In this document: positions 53,675-62,693 of the stretch, piece by piece | Position numbering within the stretch: the first letter of the stretch is position 1 | Layout: every line of letters begins with the position of its first letter | NCBI GenBank assembly: GCA_963846635.1 | Contig: CAWJXM010000059.1 | Location: 1-64,000, forward strand | Direction of reading: 5' to 3' | DNA length: 64,000 nt | Source of the DNA: AP-15 sp963846635 | GTDB taxonomy: Bacteria; Pseudomonadota; Alphaproteobacteria; ATCC43930; CGMCC-115725 | Made by a program: the position numbers and the translations under genes | The notes under the pieces: generated by a model | Databases searched by the model: none | What the model saw: the letters and a program-made list of their open reading frames with translations, nothing else | Told to the model about the DNA's origin: nothing

Positions 53675-54873
53675 TGCCTTATGTGCAGGCCGCGACGTTG
53701 CTCGCCGGCACCGCGCGCGTTGGGCCGGCGGCGGTGGGACGGATGTCGAAATCGAAGATCTCAGTCGGAATTGCCAGCGTGCAGCACGCATTCGGGATGT
53801 CGACGATCCCGCTGATGCGCCCCTCGCAGGGAGCGGTGCCGAGGATCATGTAAGCCTGCTCGCCGGTGTACCCGAACTTCTTTAAATATTCGATCGCATT
53901 GAGGCATGCCCGGCGGTACGCGACATGTGCGTCGAGATAGAGCTGTTTGCCGCTGGTCTCATCGACGGAGATGCCTTCAAACACGAGATATTCGGAGAAC
54001 CGAGGCTCGATCGGGCTCGGCCTGAAGATCGGATTGGTAATCCCGTATTTTGCAATCCCATCCTTGATCAGGTCGACGCCGATGTCGATCCAGCCAGCCA
54101 TCTCGATGGCACCACAGAACGTGATCTCGCCGTCGCCCTGAGACCAGTGGATATCACCCATCGATAGCCCGCCGCCTTTGACATAGACGGGGAAATAAAT
54201 TTTTGAGCCGCGTGACAGGTTCTTGATATCGCAGTTGCCGCCATGCTCGCGTGGCGGCACGGTGCGCCACGCCTCTTGCGCGGCGGCTTGCGCGGTTGCG
54301 CCACTCATCTGTCCCATCAACGCCGTCGGAGCATAGGGTGGTGCGAGCAACGGCGGCACCCGATCGGGATTGGTGGCGAGCAGTTCGGCCTCCCGCCGGT
54401 TCGCGCGCTCGAGCAATTCGCGGTCAGGGAGACAGCCTATCAGGCCAGGATGAATGATGCCGGCCCAGCGAACGCCCGGAATGTGACGGGAGCTGGTGTA
54501 GATCCCGTGGTAGTCCCAAACCGCCTTGCGTGCTTGGGGATAGTGGTCGACGAGAAAGCCGCCGCCGTTTTCCTTGGCAAAGATCCCGGTAAAGCCCCAA
54601 GCCGAGTCCGGCAGATAGCCGATGTCGAGCAGATCGACGACCATCAGGTCGCCAGGTTCGGCCCCTTCGACGCCGAATGGTCCGCTCAAATAATGGACTT
54701 TTGTCAAATCCACGTCGCGGACATCGTTGGCGCTGTCATCCGGAGCGATTTGACCACCGGTCCAGTCGAAGCATTCGACTCGAAATTCCGCCCCCGGTTT
54801 GTACGTTTCTACTAAGGGAATATCAGGATGCCAACGGTTGTGGGTCTTTAGTTCCGCCGCCTCCGGCGTCTTC

Positions 54874-56903
54874 TTAACCCGACTTCGCGGATTGGCTGCG
54901 CAAGAATGCGATTTTGAGTGCTGCGCGAGCAAGCAAGCAATTGAATTGATGGGGCTCGTATTGGCGAGGGTTGCTAGAATGGGCTGTAGTGAAGACCTAC
55001 CCTATTCCCTGGGTCGGGTTTCTGCGCCACGATTCGTGCCATCATGTTTCTGCGGCAGACCCGACGGCAGCAAGGACGGCAAGACGCACGTCTATTGGAA
55101 CATCGTCGAGAATCGGCGTCTCGACGATGGCCGGGTGGTGCAGCGACAGGTTCTGTATCTGGGAGAGATCCATTCGTCGCAGGCCGCCGCTTGGCGTCAA
55201 GCGATCGAGGTATTCGACACGGCGTCCGGAGAGCCGCGAACGCTAGCGCTGTTCCCCGAGGATCGCTGCGCGGCGGTGGCCGATGACGCCTCGGTGGTGC
55301 GTCTTTGCCTGTCAGCGCTCAAGCTGTACCGGCCGCGGCAATGGGGGGCGTGCTGGCTGGCGGGTCAGCTGTGGCGCGAGCTGCAGCTGGACCGGTTCTG
55401 GGCCGACCGCCTGCCGCCGAGCCGAAAGGGGACGCGCTGGGACCAGGTTCTCCAGGTTCTGGTGGCCTATCGGCTGATCGCACCGGGCAGCGAGTGGAAG
55501 CTGCATCGCGACTGGTTCGGCAACAGTGCCATGGCCGATCTCTTGGGCGCCGATTTTGGCCTGGCCGAGGCGCATAAACTGTACGCCTGCCATGACCGAC
55601 TGCTCGAGCACAAGGACGCGTTGTTCGCGCACCTGGTCGGACGCTGGCGCGACCTGTTCAACGCCCGCTTCGATGTGCTGCTCTATGATCTGACCAGCAC
55701 CTATTTTGAGATCGACGCCGCACAGCTGCCGGAAGGCGACAAGCGCCGGCATGGTTACAGCCGTGATCATCGGCCGGATTGTCCGCAGGTGGTGATCGCC
55801 TTGGTGGTCACGCCGGAGGGCCTGCCGCTGGCCTACGAGGTGCTCCCCGGCAACACGGCGGATAACCAGACGCTGCGGCAATTTCTCAGCAAGATCGAGA
55901 CGCAGTACGGCAAGGCCCGGCGCGTCTGGGTGATGGATCGCGGCATTCCGAGCGAGGCGGTGCTGGCCGAGATGCGCCAGAGCGATCCGCCGGTGCGCTA
56001 TCTGGTGGGCACTCCAAAGGGCCGCCTGACCCGGTTGGAGAAGCATCTCCTCGACCAGCCCTGGCAGGAGGCCCGTAAGGGTGTCCAGGTCAAACTGCTG
56101 GCCCAGGACGGCGAGTTCTATGTCTTCGCCCAAAGCGCCGACCGGGTCCTCAAGGAGAGGGCGATGCGCCGGCGGCAGCTGAAATGGCTGTGGCAGCGCC
56201 TCAACCGGCTCGCGGCAATGCAGATCACGCGCGAGCAACTGCTGATGAAGCTGGGTGCGGCCCGCGCCAAGGCACCGATCGGCTGGCGCCTGATCGACAT
56301 CACCGTCGACCCGGCCTCAGCCAGCTTTGCCTTCGCGCTCAACCGAACCAGGCTGCGCCAGATCCGGCGACGCGAAGGGCGCTATCTGCTACGCACCAAT
56401 CTCACCGAAGGCGACCCCGCGACTCTCTGGCAATACTACATCCAGCTTGTCGCCGTCGAAGAAGCCTTCAAAAACCTCAAAGGGGACCTCGCCATCCGAC
56501 CGATCTTCCATCACGAGGAACGCCGGATCGAGGCCCATATCTTCATCGCCTTCCTGGCCTATTGTTCGTACATCACACTGCAGCGCCGCCTGCATGCGCT
56601 GGCGCCAGGGCTGAGCGCGCGCAGCGCCATCGAGAAGTTTGCCGCCGTCCAGATGATCGACGTCCATGTGCCGACCACTGACGGACGCGAGCTAGTGCTG
56701 ACGCGCTACACCCAGCCAGAACCCGAACTCCAACTCCTGATCAACCAGCTCAAGCTCCAACTACCACCCCAGCCGCCGCCGAGAATCACCACCGCCGACC
56801 AGCCCCGCCAACCCCTGCCGTAGTGAAGACTTTTCCGCCCAACCCGTTGATGTTCCAGGCGGGCCGAAACAAAAAATGGCCCCAATCCGCGAAGTCGGGT
56901 TAA
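54874..56903 (+). mobile_element. IS1634-type (IS4-like) insertion sequence in fmdA
   Basis: The element spans 54878-56899 between perfect 18-bp terminal inverted repeats: CCCGACTTCGCGGATTGG (54878-54895) and its complement CCAATCCGCGAAGTCGGG (56882-56899). TTAA flanks both sides (54874-54877 and 56900-56903), and the disrupted gene contains one TTAA when rejoined, so TTAA is the apparent target duplication. TTAA is its own reverse complement, so it could instead be part of the repeats. One transposase gene fills most of it. Confidence 0.93.
55044..56823 (+). CDS. IS1634 family transposase (frameshift near the start)
   Basis: About 592 residues. The DDE residues appear in FDVLLYDLTSTYFE (first Asp), ARRVWVMDRGIPSEAVLAEM (second Asp) and YYIQLVAVEEAFKNLKGDLA (Glu, Y-R-E-K-like region). 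RDHRPDCPQVVIALVVTPEG and YEVLPGNTADNQTLRQFL are typical. The native start MFLRQTRR at 55044 is out of frame by one base with KDGKTHVYWNIVENRRLDDG; the shift is near 55065. The downstream frame is open back to ATG 54949, so translation from there is conceivable. Confidence 0.88.
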
Positions 56904-56931
56904 GATCGGCGTGAAAGGCAACTTTCGGCAT

Positions 56932-57221
56932 TACAGTCTCCTCTCTCCACGATTTGCAATCGCGGCGCACAATCGCGAGCCATTAAGCGGGGGTTAATAG
57001 CTCCCGTCAGCCGCACTCCCGCCGAACAAGCTGAACTGTGATATCCATCCAATCAGCTGACAGTGCGACCGCCCCGTGCCTTCCTTTGGGTACTGGCACG
57101 CCCCCCAGGATGTGATGTGCAGGAGCCATGCCAAATTCGAGTTAGCACAACGGCTGAAAACCGGGCCTGAACCGCCTCCAAGCCAGGCAAACGGTTAAAA
57201 TGGCTCAGATTCGCGAGGTAA
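56932..57221. other. Region upstream of fmdA
   Basis: 290 bp between the fmdA start and the ureB remnant. It has no recognisable gene and should hold the promoter that drove fmdA-amiS-fmdB leftward. If transcription comes instead from the urt/ure side it must cross the ureB remnant and this gap. Confidence 0.4.
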
Positions 57222-57362
57222 ACAAAACCGGGTTGGTCTCGCCAAAGCCGTAGTGGCTTTCGACCTGAACCGGACGGTCAGCGGATCATGGCAACCGCCC
57301 GCACGGTGGGCGGGGACTGGCGTTGAGCTCCGTACCGTTGGGATGATCTCGCCGGGAATTAG
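57222..57362 (-). pseudogene. Truncated, decayed 5' half of ureB (copy 2)
   Basis: The DNA aligns with 51311-51460 of the intact ureB and ureA end. PGEII, ELNA and the stretch DRPVQVESHYGFGETNPVL are recognisable in changing frames. The initiation codon is ATT instead of ATG, there are indels, and similarity stops near 57222. It directly follows the good ureA, exactly where ureB should start. Confidence 0.8.
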
Positions 57363-57661
57363 CGGATCGGTTCGTGCACGGTGACGAGCTTGGTCCCATC
57401 CGGGAACGTCGCTTCGACCTGCACATCGTGAATCATCTCGGCGACCCCATCCATAACGTGATCGCGGGTCAAAACCTTGGCGCCCGCGTCCATCAGTTCG
57501 GCGACACTGCGCCCGTCGCGCGCGCCCTCGACGACAAAATCGGTAATCAGCGCCACCGCCTCGGGATGGTTGAGGCGGACGCCGCGTTCGAGGCGGCGCC
57601 GCGCCACGAGCGCCGCCATCGCGATCAATAGCTTGTCCTTCTCCCGGGGAGTCAGGTTCAT
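57359..57661 (-). CDS. ureA: Urease gamma subunit UreA (intact copy)
   Basis: A 100-residue subunit: MNLTPREKDKLLIAMAALVA, RRRLERGVRLNHPEAVALIT, DFVVEGARDGRSVAELMDAG, KVLTRDHVMDGVAEMIHDVQ and GTKLVTVHEPIR. It is complete and of the usual length. It is separated from the intact ureB by about 6 kb but lies 10 bp from ureD. It is probably the functional gamma subunit of the enzyme. Confidence 0.95.
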   Translation of the reverse strand: MNLTPREKDKLLIAMAALVARRRLERGVRLNHPEAVALITDFVVEGARDGRSVAELMDAGAKVLTRDHVMDGVAEMIHDVQVEATFPDGTKLVTVHEPIR

Positions 57662-57671
57662 TCAGCCGATC

Positions 57672-58505
57672 CTAACACAGCCACACGCGCGGCAAGGGGC
57701 GACCGCGTAGCGCCACGAGCGCCATCTCGATCGTGCGGCGCAGCGCTGCGCCGGTTGGGGCAAGGACGCGGGCGACCAAAAGACCGTCGTCGCAGCTGGC
57801 ACCGGCCTCTGCATCCTGCAGAGCACCGCGCAGAACTTGAAGGCGAGCGCCCGCATCTGGCGCGACATAGGCAAGGGTTGCTACCGCGCGCATGTCGCCC
57901 AGGACACCGCGCCGTATTAGCAGCGCCGCTGCGTCGCCTGCGATCCGGATCGCATCGTGCAGCAGCGGACGGCCGTCCCTATTGATGCGCACCCTGTCCC
58001 GCAAGCGCAGCCGCTCAACGGTTTCGCCCATTAGAGCGCGGCCAAACACCAGCATCTCTACGCCCAGAAACTGGCTATCCGCGGCGAGATCAATCTTAAG
58101 CCTGCGGGAGACGGCCGCGCCGTCGAACAAGATGGCTTGCTGCGGCAGCCATTCGGCTGCGGCGCCCGGCGCGATCACGATCCGGTTCTCAATCTCGGCG
58201 GGGCCGTCGCCGGACCGCGCACGGTAGAACCGCTCGGCCGCTTGCGCCGAAATCGTTACCCTCGCTCCATAAGCGACAGCAAAACAGCTCGTGAGCCGGT
58301 CACCTGCGACGATCCCGCCAGAGGTGTTGACCGTGACCGCCTCAGCCCATTCCGGGGTCGTCCGGCGAGGAAAGCGCAGCTTCAGGCATCCGGCCTGATG
58401 CAGCGTGTCGAGCACGGTCATTCCCGAGCGCGCCCGAAAGGACGCCTGCAGTCTGCCTTCGGCGCGCTGCAGGCCAATTTCATACGGAGAGCCGGCGTCG
58501 AACAT
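57672..58505 (-). CDS. ureD: Urease accessory protein UreD
   Basis: About 277 residues. It binds apourease and recruits UreF/UreG for nickel insertion. Motifs: LQRAEGRLQASFRARSGMTV, LKLRFPRRTTPEWAEAVTVN followed by TSGGIVAGDR, RFYRARSGDGPAEIENRI and AEWLPQQAILFDGAAVSRRL. ATG 58505 (MFDAGSPYEIGL) overlaps the urtE end by 26 nt. It links the urea transporter operon to the urease operon. Confidence 0.92.
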   Translation of the reverse strand: MFDAGSPYEIGLQRAEGRLQASFRARSGMTVLDTLHQAGCLKLRFPRRTTPEWAEAVTVNTSGGIVAGDRLTSCFAVAYGARVTISAQAAERFYRARSGDGPAEIENRIVIAPGAAAEWLPQQAILFDGAAVSRRLKIDLAADSQFLGVEMLVFGRALMGETVERLRLRDRVRINRDGRPLLHDAIRIAGDAAALLIRRGVLGDMRAVATLAYVAPDAGARLQVLRGALQDAEAGASCDDGLLVARVLAPTGAALRRTIEMALVALRGRPLPRVWLC

Positions 58506-59184
58506 CGGTCTCGTCAAGGTCGTCGCGCGCACCGGCGAGAACAATGCTGCCGCGGTCCATGACCGCAATCGTTTGAGCCAGTTCGCGCGCGAATTCGAAA
58601 TATTGCTCGACGAGTAGGATCGCCATATCCCCGCGTTGTCGCAGCATCTCGATTACACGGGCGATGTCCTTGATGATGCTCGGCTGAATACCCTCGGTCG
58701 GCTCGTCCAAAAGCAGCAGGCGGGGGCGCATCACCAGCGCCCGGGCGATAGCCAGCTGCTGCTGTTGACCACCCGACAAATCACCGCCGCGCCGGCGCAG
58801 CATTGTCTTCAGGATCGGGAATAATGCGAAGATCTCGTCGGGCATACGGCGCTGCCTCGAAGGCAATACGCTAAAGCCGGTCTCCAAGTTTTCTTCAACG
58901 GTGAGCAGCGGGAAGATGTCGCGGCCTTGCGGCACCCAAGCGATGCCGCCACGGGCGCGCTGATAGGTCGTCAGCCGCGAGATGTCGGCGCCCTCCCACC
59001 GGATCTCGCCCTCGGTAATCGGATGTGCCCCCATGATCGCGCGCAACAGGCTCGTCTTACCAACGCCGTTGCGGCCCATCAGGCATGTGACGGCACCGAG
59101 TGCGGCCGAGATCGATACGTCGCGAAGGGCGACCGCGGCCCCATAGTGCAAACTGACCGAGCGGACCTCCAGCGCCGCGCTCAT
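58480..59184 (-). CDS. urtE: Urea ABC transporter ATP-binding protein UrtE
   Basis: A 234-residue LivF-type ATPase. Walker A is GRNGVGKTSLLRAIMG, the signature is LSGGQQQQLAIARALV, Walker B is LLLLDEPTEGIQPS, and the His switch region is LVEQYFEFARELA. GIAWVPQGRDIFPLLTVEEN is typical of UrtE. The start overlaps the urtD stop (ATGA). It drives urea uptake with UrtD. Confidence 0.94.
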   Translation of the reverse strand: MSAALEVRSVSLHYGAAVALRDVSISAALGAVTCLMGRNGVGKTSLLRAIMGAHPITEGEIRWEGADISRLTTYQRARGGIAWVPQGRDIFPLLTVEENLETGFSVLPSRQRRMPDEIFALFPILKTMLRRRGGDLSGGQQQQLAIARALVMRPRLLLLDEPTEGIQPSIIKDIARVIEMLRQRGDMAILLVEQYFEFARELAQTIAVMDRGSIVLAGARDDLDETDVRRRLSV

Positions 59185-59927
59185 CGCCCGAGGTAAACCT
59201 CGATCACGCGCGGATCGGAACTGACCGCATCGATCGCACCTTCGGCGAGCACGCTGCCCTCATGCAGCACTGTCACCTTGACGTCGAGCGCCCGGACAAA
59301 CGCCATATCGTGCTCCACGACGACGACGCTGCGGGTGCGGTTGATCTCGCGCAGCAGGGCTGCAGTCTGCTCGGTCTCGGCATCGGTCATGCCGGCGACC
59401 GGTTCGTCGACCAACAGCAATCTCGGGTCCTGGGCGAGAAGCATGCCGATCTCTAGCCACTGTTTCTGACCGTGCGATAGATCGGCTGCGCGGCGGTCCC
59501 GTTCGGTGACAAGACGGGTCGTTTGCAAAATCCCCTCAAGCCTCGCGCGCTCGTCGGATGTCTCGCTTGCCAGCAACGCGAAGCGCGGAGAGCGATCGCC
59601 GCTGAGCGCGAGCAGCACATTGTCGTGGACCGTCAGCGGGTCAAACACCGTTGGACGCTGAAATTTGCGGCCAATGCCGAGCCGAGCGATCGCCGGCTCA
59701 TCAAGCCGGGTCAGGTCGGTACTGCCGCCGAATACGACGCGCCCGGAATCCGGCCTCGTCTTGCCGGTGATCACGTCCATCATCGTCGTCTTGCCGGCGC
59801 CGTTGGGGCCGATAACCGCCCGCATTTCGCCGCTGTCGAGCATAAACGACAGGTCGTTCAGGGCGCGAAACCCGTCGAAGCTGACGCTGACGCGATCAAG
59901 CCGCAGGAGTGAGACTGCTTCGCTCAC
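59181..59927 (-). CDS. urtD: Urea ABC transporter ATP-binding protein UrtD
   Basis: A 248-residue LivG-type ATPase. Walker A is GPNGAGKTTMMDVITG, the signature is LSHGQKQWLEIGMLLAQDPR, Walker B is LLLVDEPVAGMTD, and VVVEHDMAFVRALDVKVTVL has the switch His. The phrase GQKQWLEIGM distinguishes UrtD from other Liv-type ATPases. It overlaps urtC and urtE by 4 nt each. Confidence 0.95.
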   Translation of the reverse strand: MSEAVSLLRLDRVSVSFDGFRALNDLSFMLDSGEMRAVIGPNGAGKTTMMDVITGKTRPDSGRVVFGGSTDLTRLDEPAIARLGIGRKFQRPTVFDPLTVHDNVLLALSGDRSPRFALLASETSDERARLEGILQTTRLVTERDRRAADLSHGQKQWLEIGMLLAQDPRLLLVDEPVAGMTDAETEQTAALLREINRTRSVVVVEHDMAFVRALDVKVTVLHEGSVLAEGAIDAVSSDPRVIEVYLGR

Positions 59928-61048
59928 CCGGTGACCTCGCGCGCCGCCGCCTCAGCTGCCGCCGACTTGAGTTCGGCCATGCGGCGAGGTCGGCGCACCG
60001 CGAAGAGCCCGATGATGCCGCGCGGCAGAAACAAAGTAACAAGGATGAACAATCCGCCAAACGCAAACAGCCACATTTCGGGTAAGGCATTGGTCAGCCA
60101 GGTCTTGCCGAGGTTGACGATGACCGCCCCCAGGATGGCGCCAGCAAGTGTGCCGCGTCCGCCGACGGCGACCCAGATGACCGCTTCGATCGAATTCCCG
60201 GGTGAGAATTCAGAGGGGTTGATGATGCCGACCTGCGGCACGTAGAGCGCGCCGCCGATCCCGGCAATGACCGCTGAGACCACCCAGACGGTAAGCTTGT
60301 AAGATTCCGGGCGGTAGCCAAGAAAACGGGTGCGCGCCTCGGCGTCGCGCACCGCCACCAGTACCTTGCCGAAGCGCGATCCGGTCATTGCGCGCGCCAT
60401 CACGAACGCCGCCGACAGCACGCCGGCCGTGATCAGCATGAGCCCGACCGAGGTGCTCTCCCGATTGAGCGGGAACCCCAAGATATCCTTGAAATCGGTC
60501 ATTCCATTGTTGCCGCCGAAACCCATGTCGTTGCGGAAGAAGGCAAGCATCAGCGCGTAGGTCAGCGCCTGAGTGATGATCGAGAGATAGACACCGGAGA
60601 CGCGTGAGCGGAACGCAAACCAGCCGAACGCGCCAGCCAGCAGCCCCGGTACCAGCGCCACCATCAGCAACGCAAACCAGAAATGGCCGAACCCATACCA
60701 GTACCAGGGCAGCTTGTTCCAGCCGATGAAGATCATGAAATCGGGCAGGGTCGGATTGGCGTAGACGCCGCGCGCGCCGATCTCGCGCATCAGGTACATG
60801 CCCATCGCATAGCCGCCCAGGGCGAAGAACGCCGCGTGACCGAGGGTCAGGATGCCGACATAGCCCCACACCAGATCGATCGCCAACGCCAGGATCGCGT
60901 AGCACAGATACTTGCCGGTGATTGAAATCGCGAAATCGGGGACATGCGCGGCACTCGCCGCCGGGGTAAGGAGATTCAAACCGGCGAGCAGTGCTGCCCC
61001 GCCGAGCACGCAGGCGAGCGTCGTTGTCGTGAGGCGATCGATCTGCAT
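59924..61048 (-). CDS. urtC: Urea ABC transporter permease UrtC
   Basis: A 374-residue permease with about ten helices: YLCYAILALAIDLVWGYVGI, LTLGHAAFFALGGYAMGMYL, NNGMTDFKDILGFPLN and KLTVWVVSAVIAGIGGALYV followed by PQVGIINPSEF. The motif of a glycine-rich loop after helix 9 is shared with LivM. Its start overlaps the urtB stop. Confidence 0.94.
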   Translation of the reverse strand: MQIDRLTTTTLACVLGGAALLAGLNLLTPAASAAHVPDFAISITGKYLCYAILALAIDLVWGYVGILTLGHAAFFALGGYAMGMYLMREIGARGVYANPTLPDFMIFIGWNKLPWYWYGFGHFWFALLMVALVPGLLAGAFGWFAFRSRVSGVYLSIITQALTYALMLAFFRNDMGFGGNNGMTDFKDILGFPLNRESTSVGLMLITAGVLSAAFVMARAMTGSRFGKVLVAVRDAEARTRFLGYRPESYKLTVWVVSAVIAGIGGALYVPQVGIINPSEFSPGNSIEAVIWVAVGGRGTLAGAILGAVIVNLGKTWLTNALPEMWLFAFGGLFILVTLFLPRGIIGLFAVRRPRRMAELKSAAAEAAAREVTG

Positions 61049-62688
61049 CAGGCCTCGGCCGCTCGACCTTTAAGCGGAAACAGGCCTTGCGGGCGCCGCT
61101 GAATGAACAGGATCAGAAACACCAGTACCAGGATCTTGGCCAACACGGCCCCCTCGAACGGCTCGACAAACTTGTCGACGATGCCGAGGGTCATCGCGGC
61201 AAACAGCGTTCCCCACAGATTGCCGACACCGCCGAGCACGACCACGAGAAAGCTGTCGATGATGTAATTCTGGCCGAGATTAGGGCTGACATTGTCGATC
61301 TGGCTCAGTGCGACACCAGCCATCCCGGCGATCCCGGAACCAAGGCCAAAGGTCAGCGCGTCAATGACCGGCGTGCGGATGCCCATCGCCGCGGCCATCC
61401 GCCGGTTCTGCATGACGGCTCGGATCGAGCGCCCGAGCCCACCCCAGCGCAATATCGCCATCAATGCAGCGAGCACGAGGGCCGCGAACACGATGATCCA
61501 CAGCCGGTTCACCGTCAGAGTGAGCCCGCCGAGTGTGACCGCTCCGCTCATCCATGGCGGCGAACTGACGTCTTGGTTGGTCGGCCCGAAGATGCTGCGG
61601 ACCGCCTGCTGCAGGATCAGGCTGAGCCCCCAGGTGGCGAGCAGCGTCTCGAGTGGGCGGCCGTACAGAAACCGGATCAGCGTGCGCTCGATCACCACGC
61701 CCAACGCACCTGCCACCAAGAACGCCGCCGGCACAGCGAACAGCAGGCCGATATCAACAAGCGCCGGGGCAAAGACGACAATCAGCTGTTGCACGACAAA
61801 AGTGGTGTAAGCGCCGATCATCACCATCTCGCCATGCGCCATGTTGATGACGCCCATCACCCCGAAGGTGATCGCGAGTCCGGTTGCGGCCAACAGCAGC
61901 ACGGCGCCGAGGCTGAGGCCGTAATAGACGTTTTCGGCGAGGCTCCACAGCTTCAACTTGAAATCGATCTCGCCGATCGTCGTCGCGATCGCTGCCGCTA
62001 CCGGCGGCGGCTGGCCCTGGAGCGAGGTGAGCAGGCTGCGTGTCGATAGATCGGCGCGCCCCGCCAACGCGTGGACCGCTGCGATCCGATCGGGCACCGA
62101 TCCCGTGTCGGATTTCAGCAAGGCGGCGGCGTGCGCTTCGCGCAGTACGCGCGCGACTTTGGCGTCCTGTTCGGTGGCGAGCGCCTCGTCGATCAATGGC
62201 AAAGCGCCGGGGTCGGCCGATTGGAACAGCGCCTCCGCGGCCTTCAACCGCGCCACCGCGCTCTTTGAGAAAAGGTCGAGCGCCCCCGCGGCCGTCTCGA
62301 TAGCCGCGCGCACCGCATCACTGACGATGACCCGCCGCAGGTTTGGCATTGCCGGGGTCGCGACTGGCGCGCCGGTGCGCGCATCGACAAACCCCTTGTC
62401 GGTGCGGATGTAGAGTGGCGGATCCGGCCGCGGCCATTTCCAGGCATAAAGTTTGCCGTCGCGCAACGCCTCGATGATCGCGGCGGCGCGCGGGTTGGCG
62501 GAAACCGCAAGCGCGGTCACGCCCCGCGCCTCGATATCAGCCGTGGTGGAGGCTATGTCGACGAACGGGTCGGCCTGGGCGTGCGCGATCGGCAACACTG
62601 CTACTGCCAGCGCCAACAATGCGCCAACAAGCAAGCCGCAGGGGAGGGCCCGCGGGTGGCGATAACCTCCCCGCTGAACTCCTCCCAT
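61048..62688 (-). CDS. urtB: Urea ABC transporter permease UrtB
   Basis: About 546 residues, with a signal peptide (PCGLLVGALLALAVAVLPIA, cut near HAQA) and a long periplasmic N-terminal region (to about residue 245) typical of UrtB. The LivH-like permease follows: GLAITFGVMGVINMAHGEMV, RTLIRFLYGRPLETLLATWG and ASQIDNVSPN-type text as ALSQIDNVSPNLGQNYIIDS. ATG 62688 (MGGVQRGG) is preferred, 5 bp after the urtA stop; ATG 62718 upstream would overlap urtA. Confidence 0.92.
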   Translation of the reverse strand: MGGVQRGGYRHPRALPCGLLVGALLALAVAVLPIAHAQADPFVDIASTTADIEARGVTALAVSANPRAAAIIEALRDGKLYAWKWPRPDPPLYIRTDKGFVDARTGAPVATPAMPNLRRVIVSDAVRAAIETAAGALDLFSKSAVARLKAAEALFQSADPGALPLIDEALATEQDAKVARVLREAHAAALLKSDTGSVPDRIAAVHALAGRADLSTRSLLTSLQGQPPPVAAAIATTIGEIDFKLKLWSLAENVYYGLSLGAVLLLAATGLAITFGVMGVINMAHGEMVMIGAYTTFVVQQLIVVFAPALVDIGLLFAVPAAFLVAGALGVVIERTLIRFLYGRPLETLLATWGLSLILQQAVRSIFGPTNQDVSSPPWMSGAVTLGGLTLTVNRLWIIVFAALVLAALMAILRWGGLGRSIRAVMQNRRMAAAMGIRTPVIDALTFGLGSGIAGMAGVALSQIDNVSPNLGQNYIIDSFLVVVLGGVGNLWGTLFAAMTLGIVDKFVEPFEGAVLAKILVLVFLILFIQRRPQGLFPLKGRAAEA

Positions 62689-62693
62689 CTTGA

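Larger units (their letters stand above)
53679..56931 (-). pseudogene. fmdA: Formamidase FmdA, interrupted by an IS element
   Basis: The large part (54873 down to 53679) is an intact formamidase: THNRWHPDIPLVETYKPGAE, DDSANDVRDVDLTKVHYLSG, SMGDIHWSQGDGEITFCGAI and MILGTAPCEGRISGIVDIPN. The first codons (MPKVAFHADL) lie on the far side of the IS, starting at ATG 56931 behind AGGAG. Removing the IS plus one TTAA copy leaves exactly 409 codons, reading ...HADLKKTPEAAELKTHNRWH, the normal family length. Formamidase converts formamide to formate and ammonia. As printed the gene has no proper start. Confidence 0.92.

Noticed and set aside
57001..57221. Possible small gene or regulator between fmdA and the ureB remnant
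   Set aside because: No start codon with a ribosome site and no protein-like frame; left as a promoter region.
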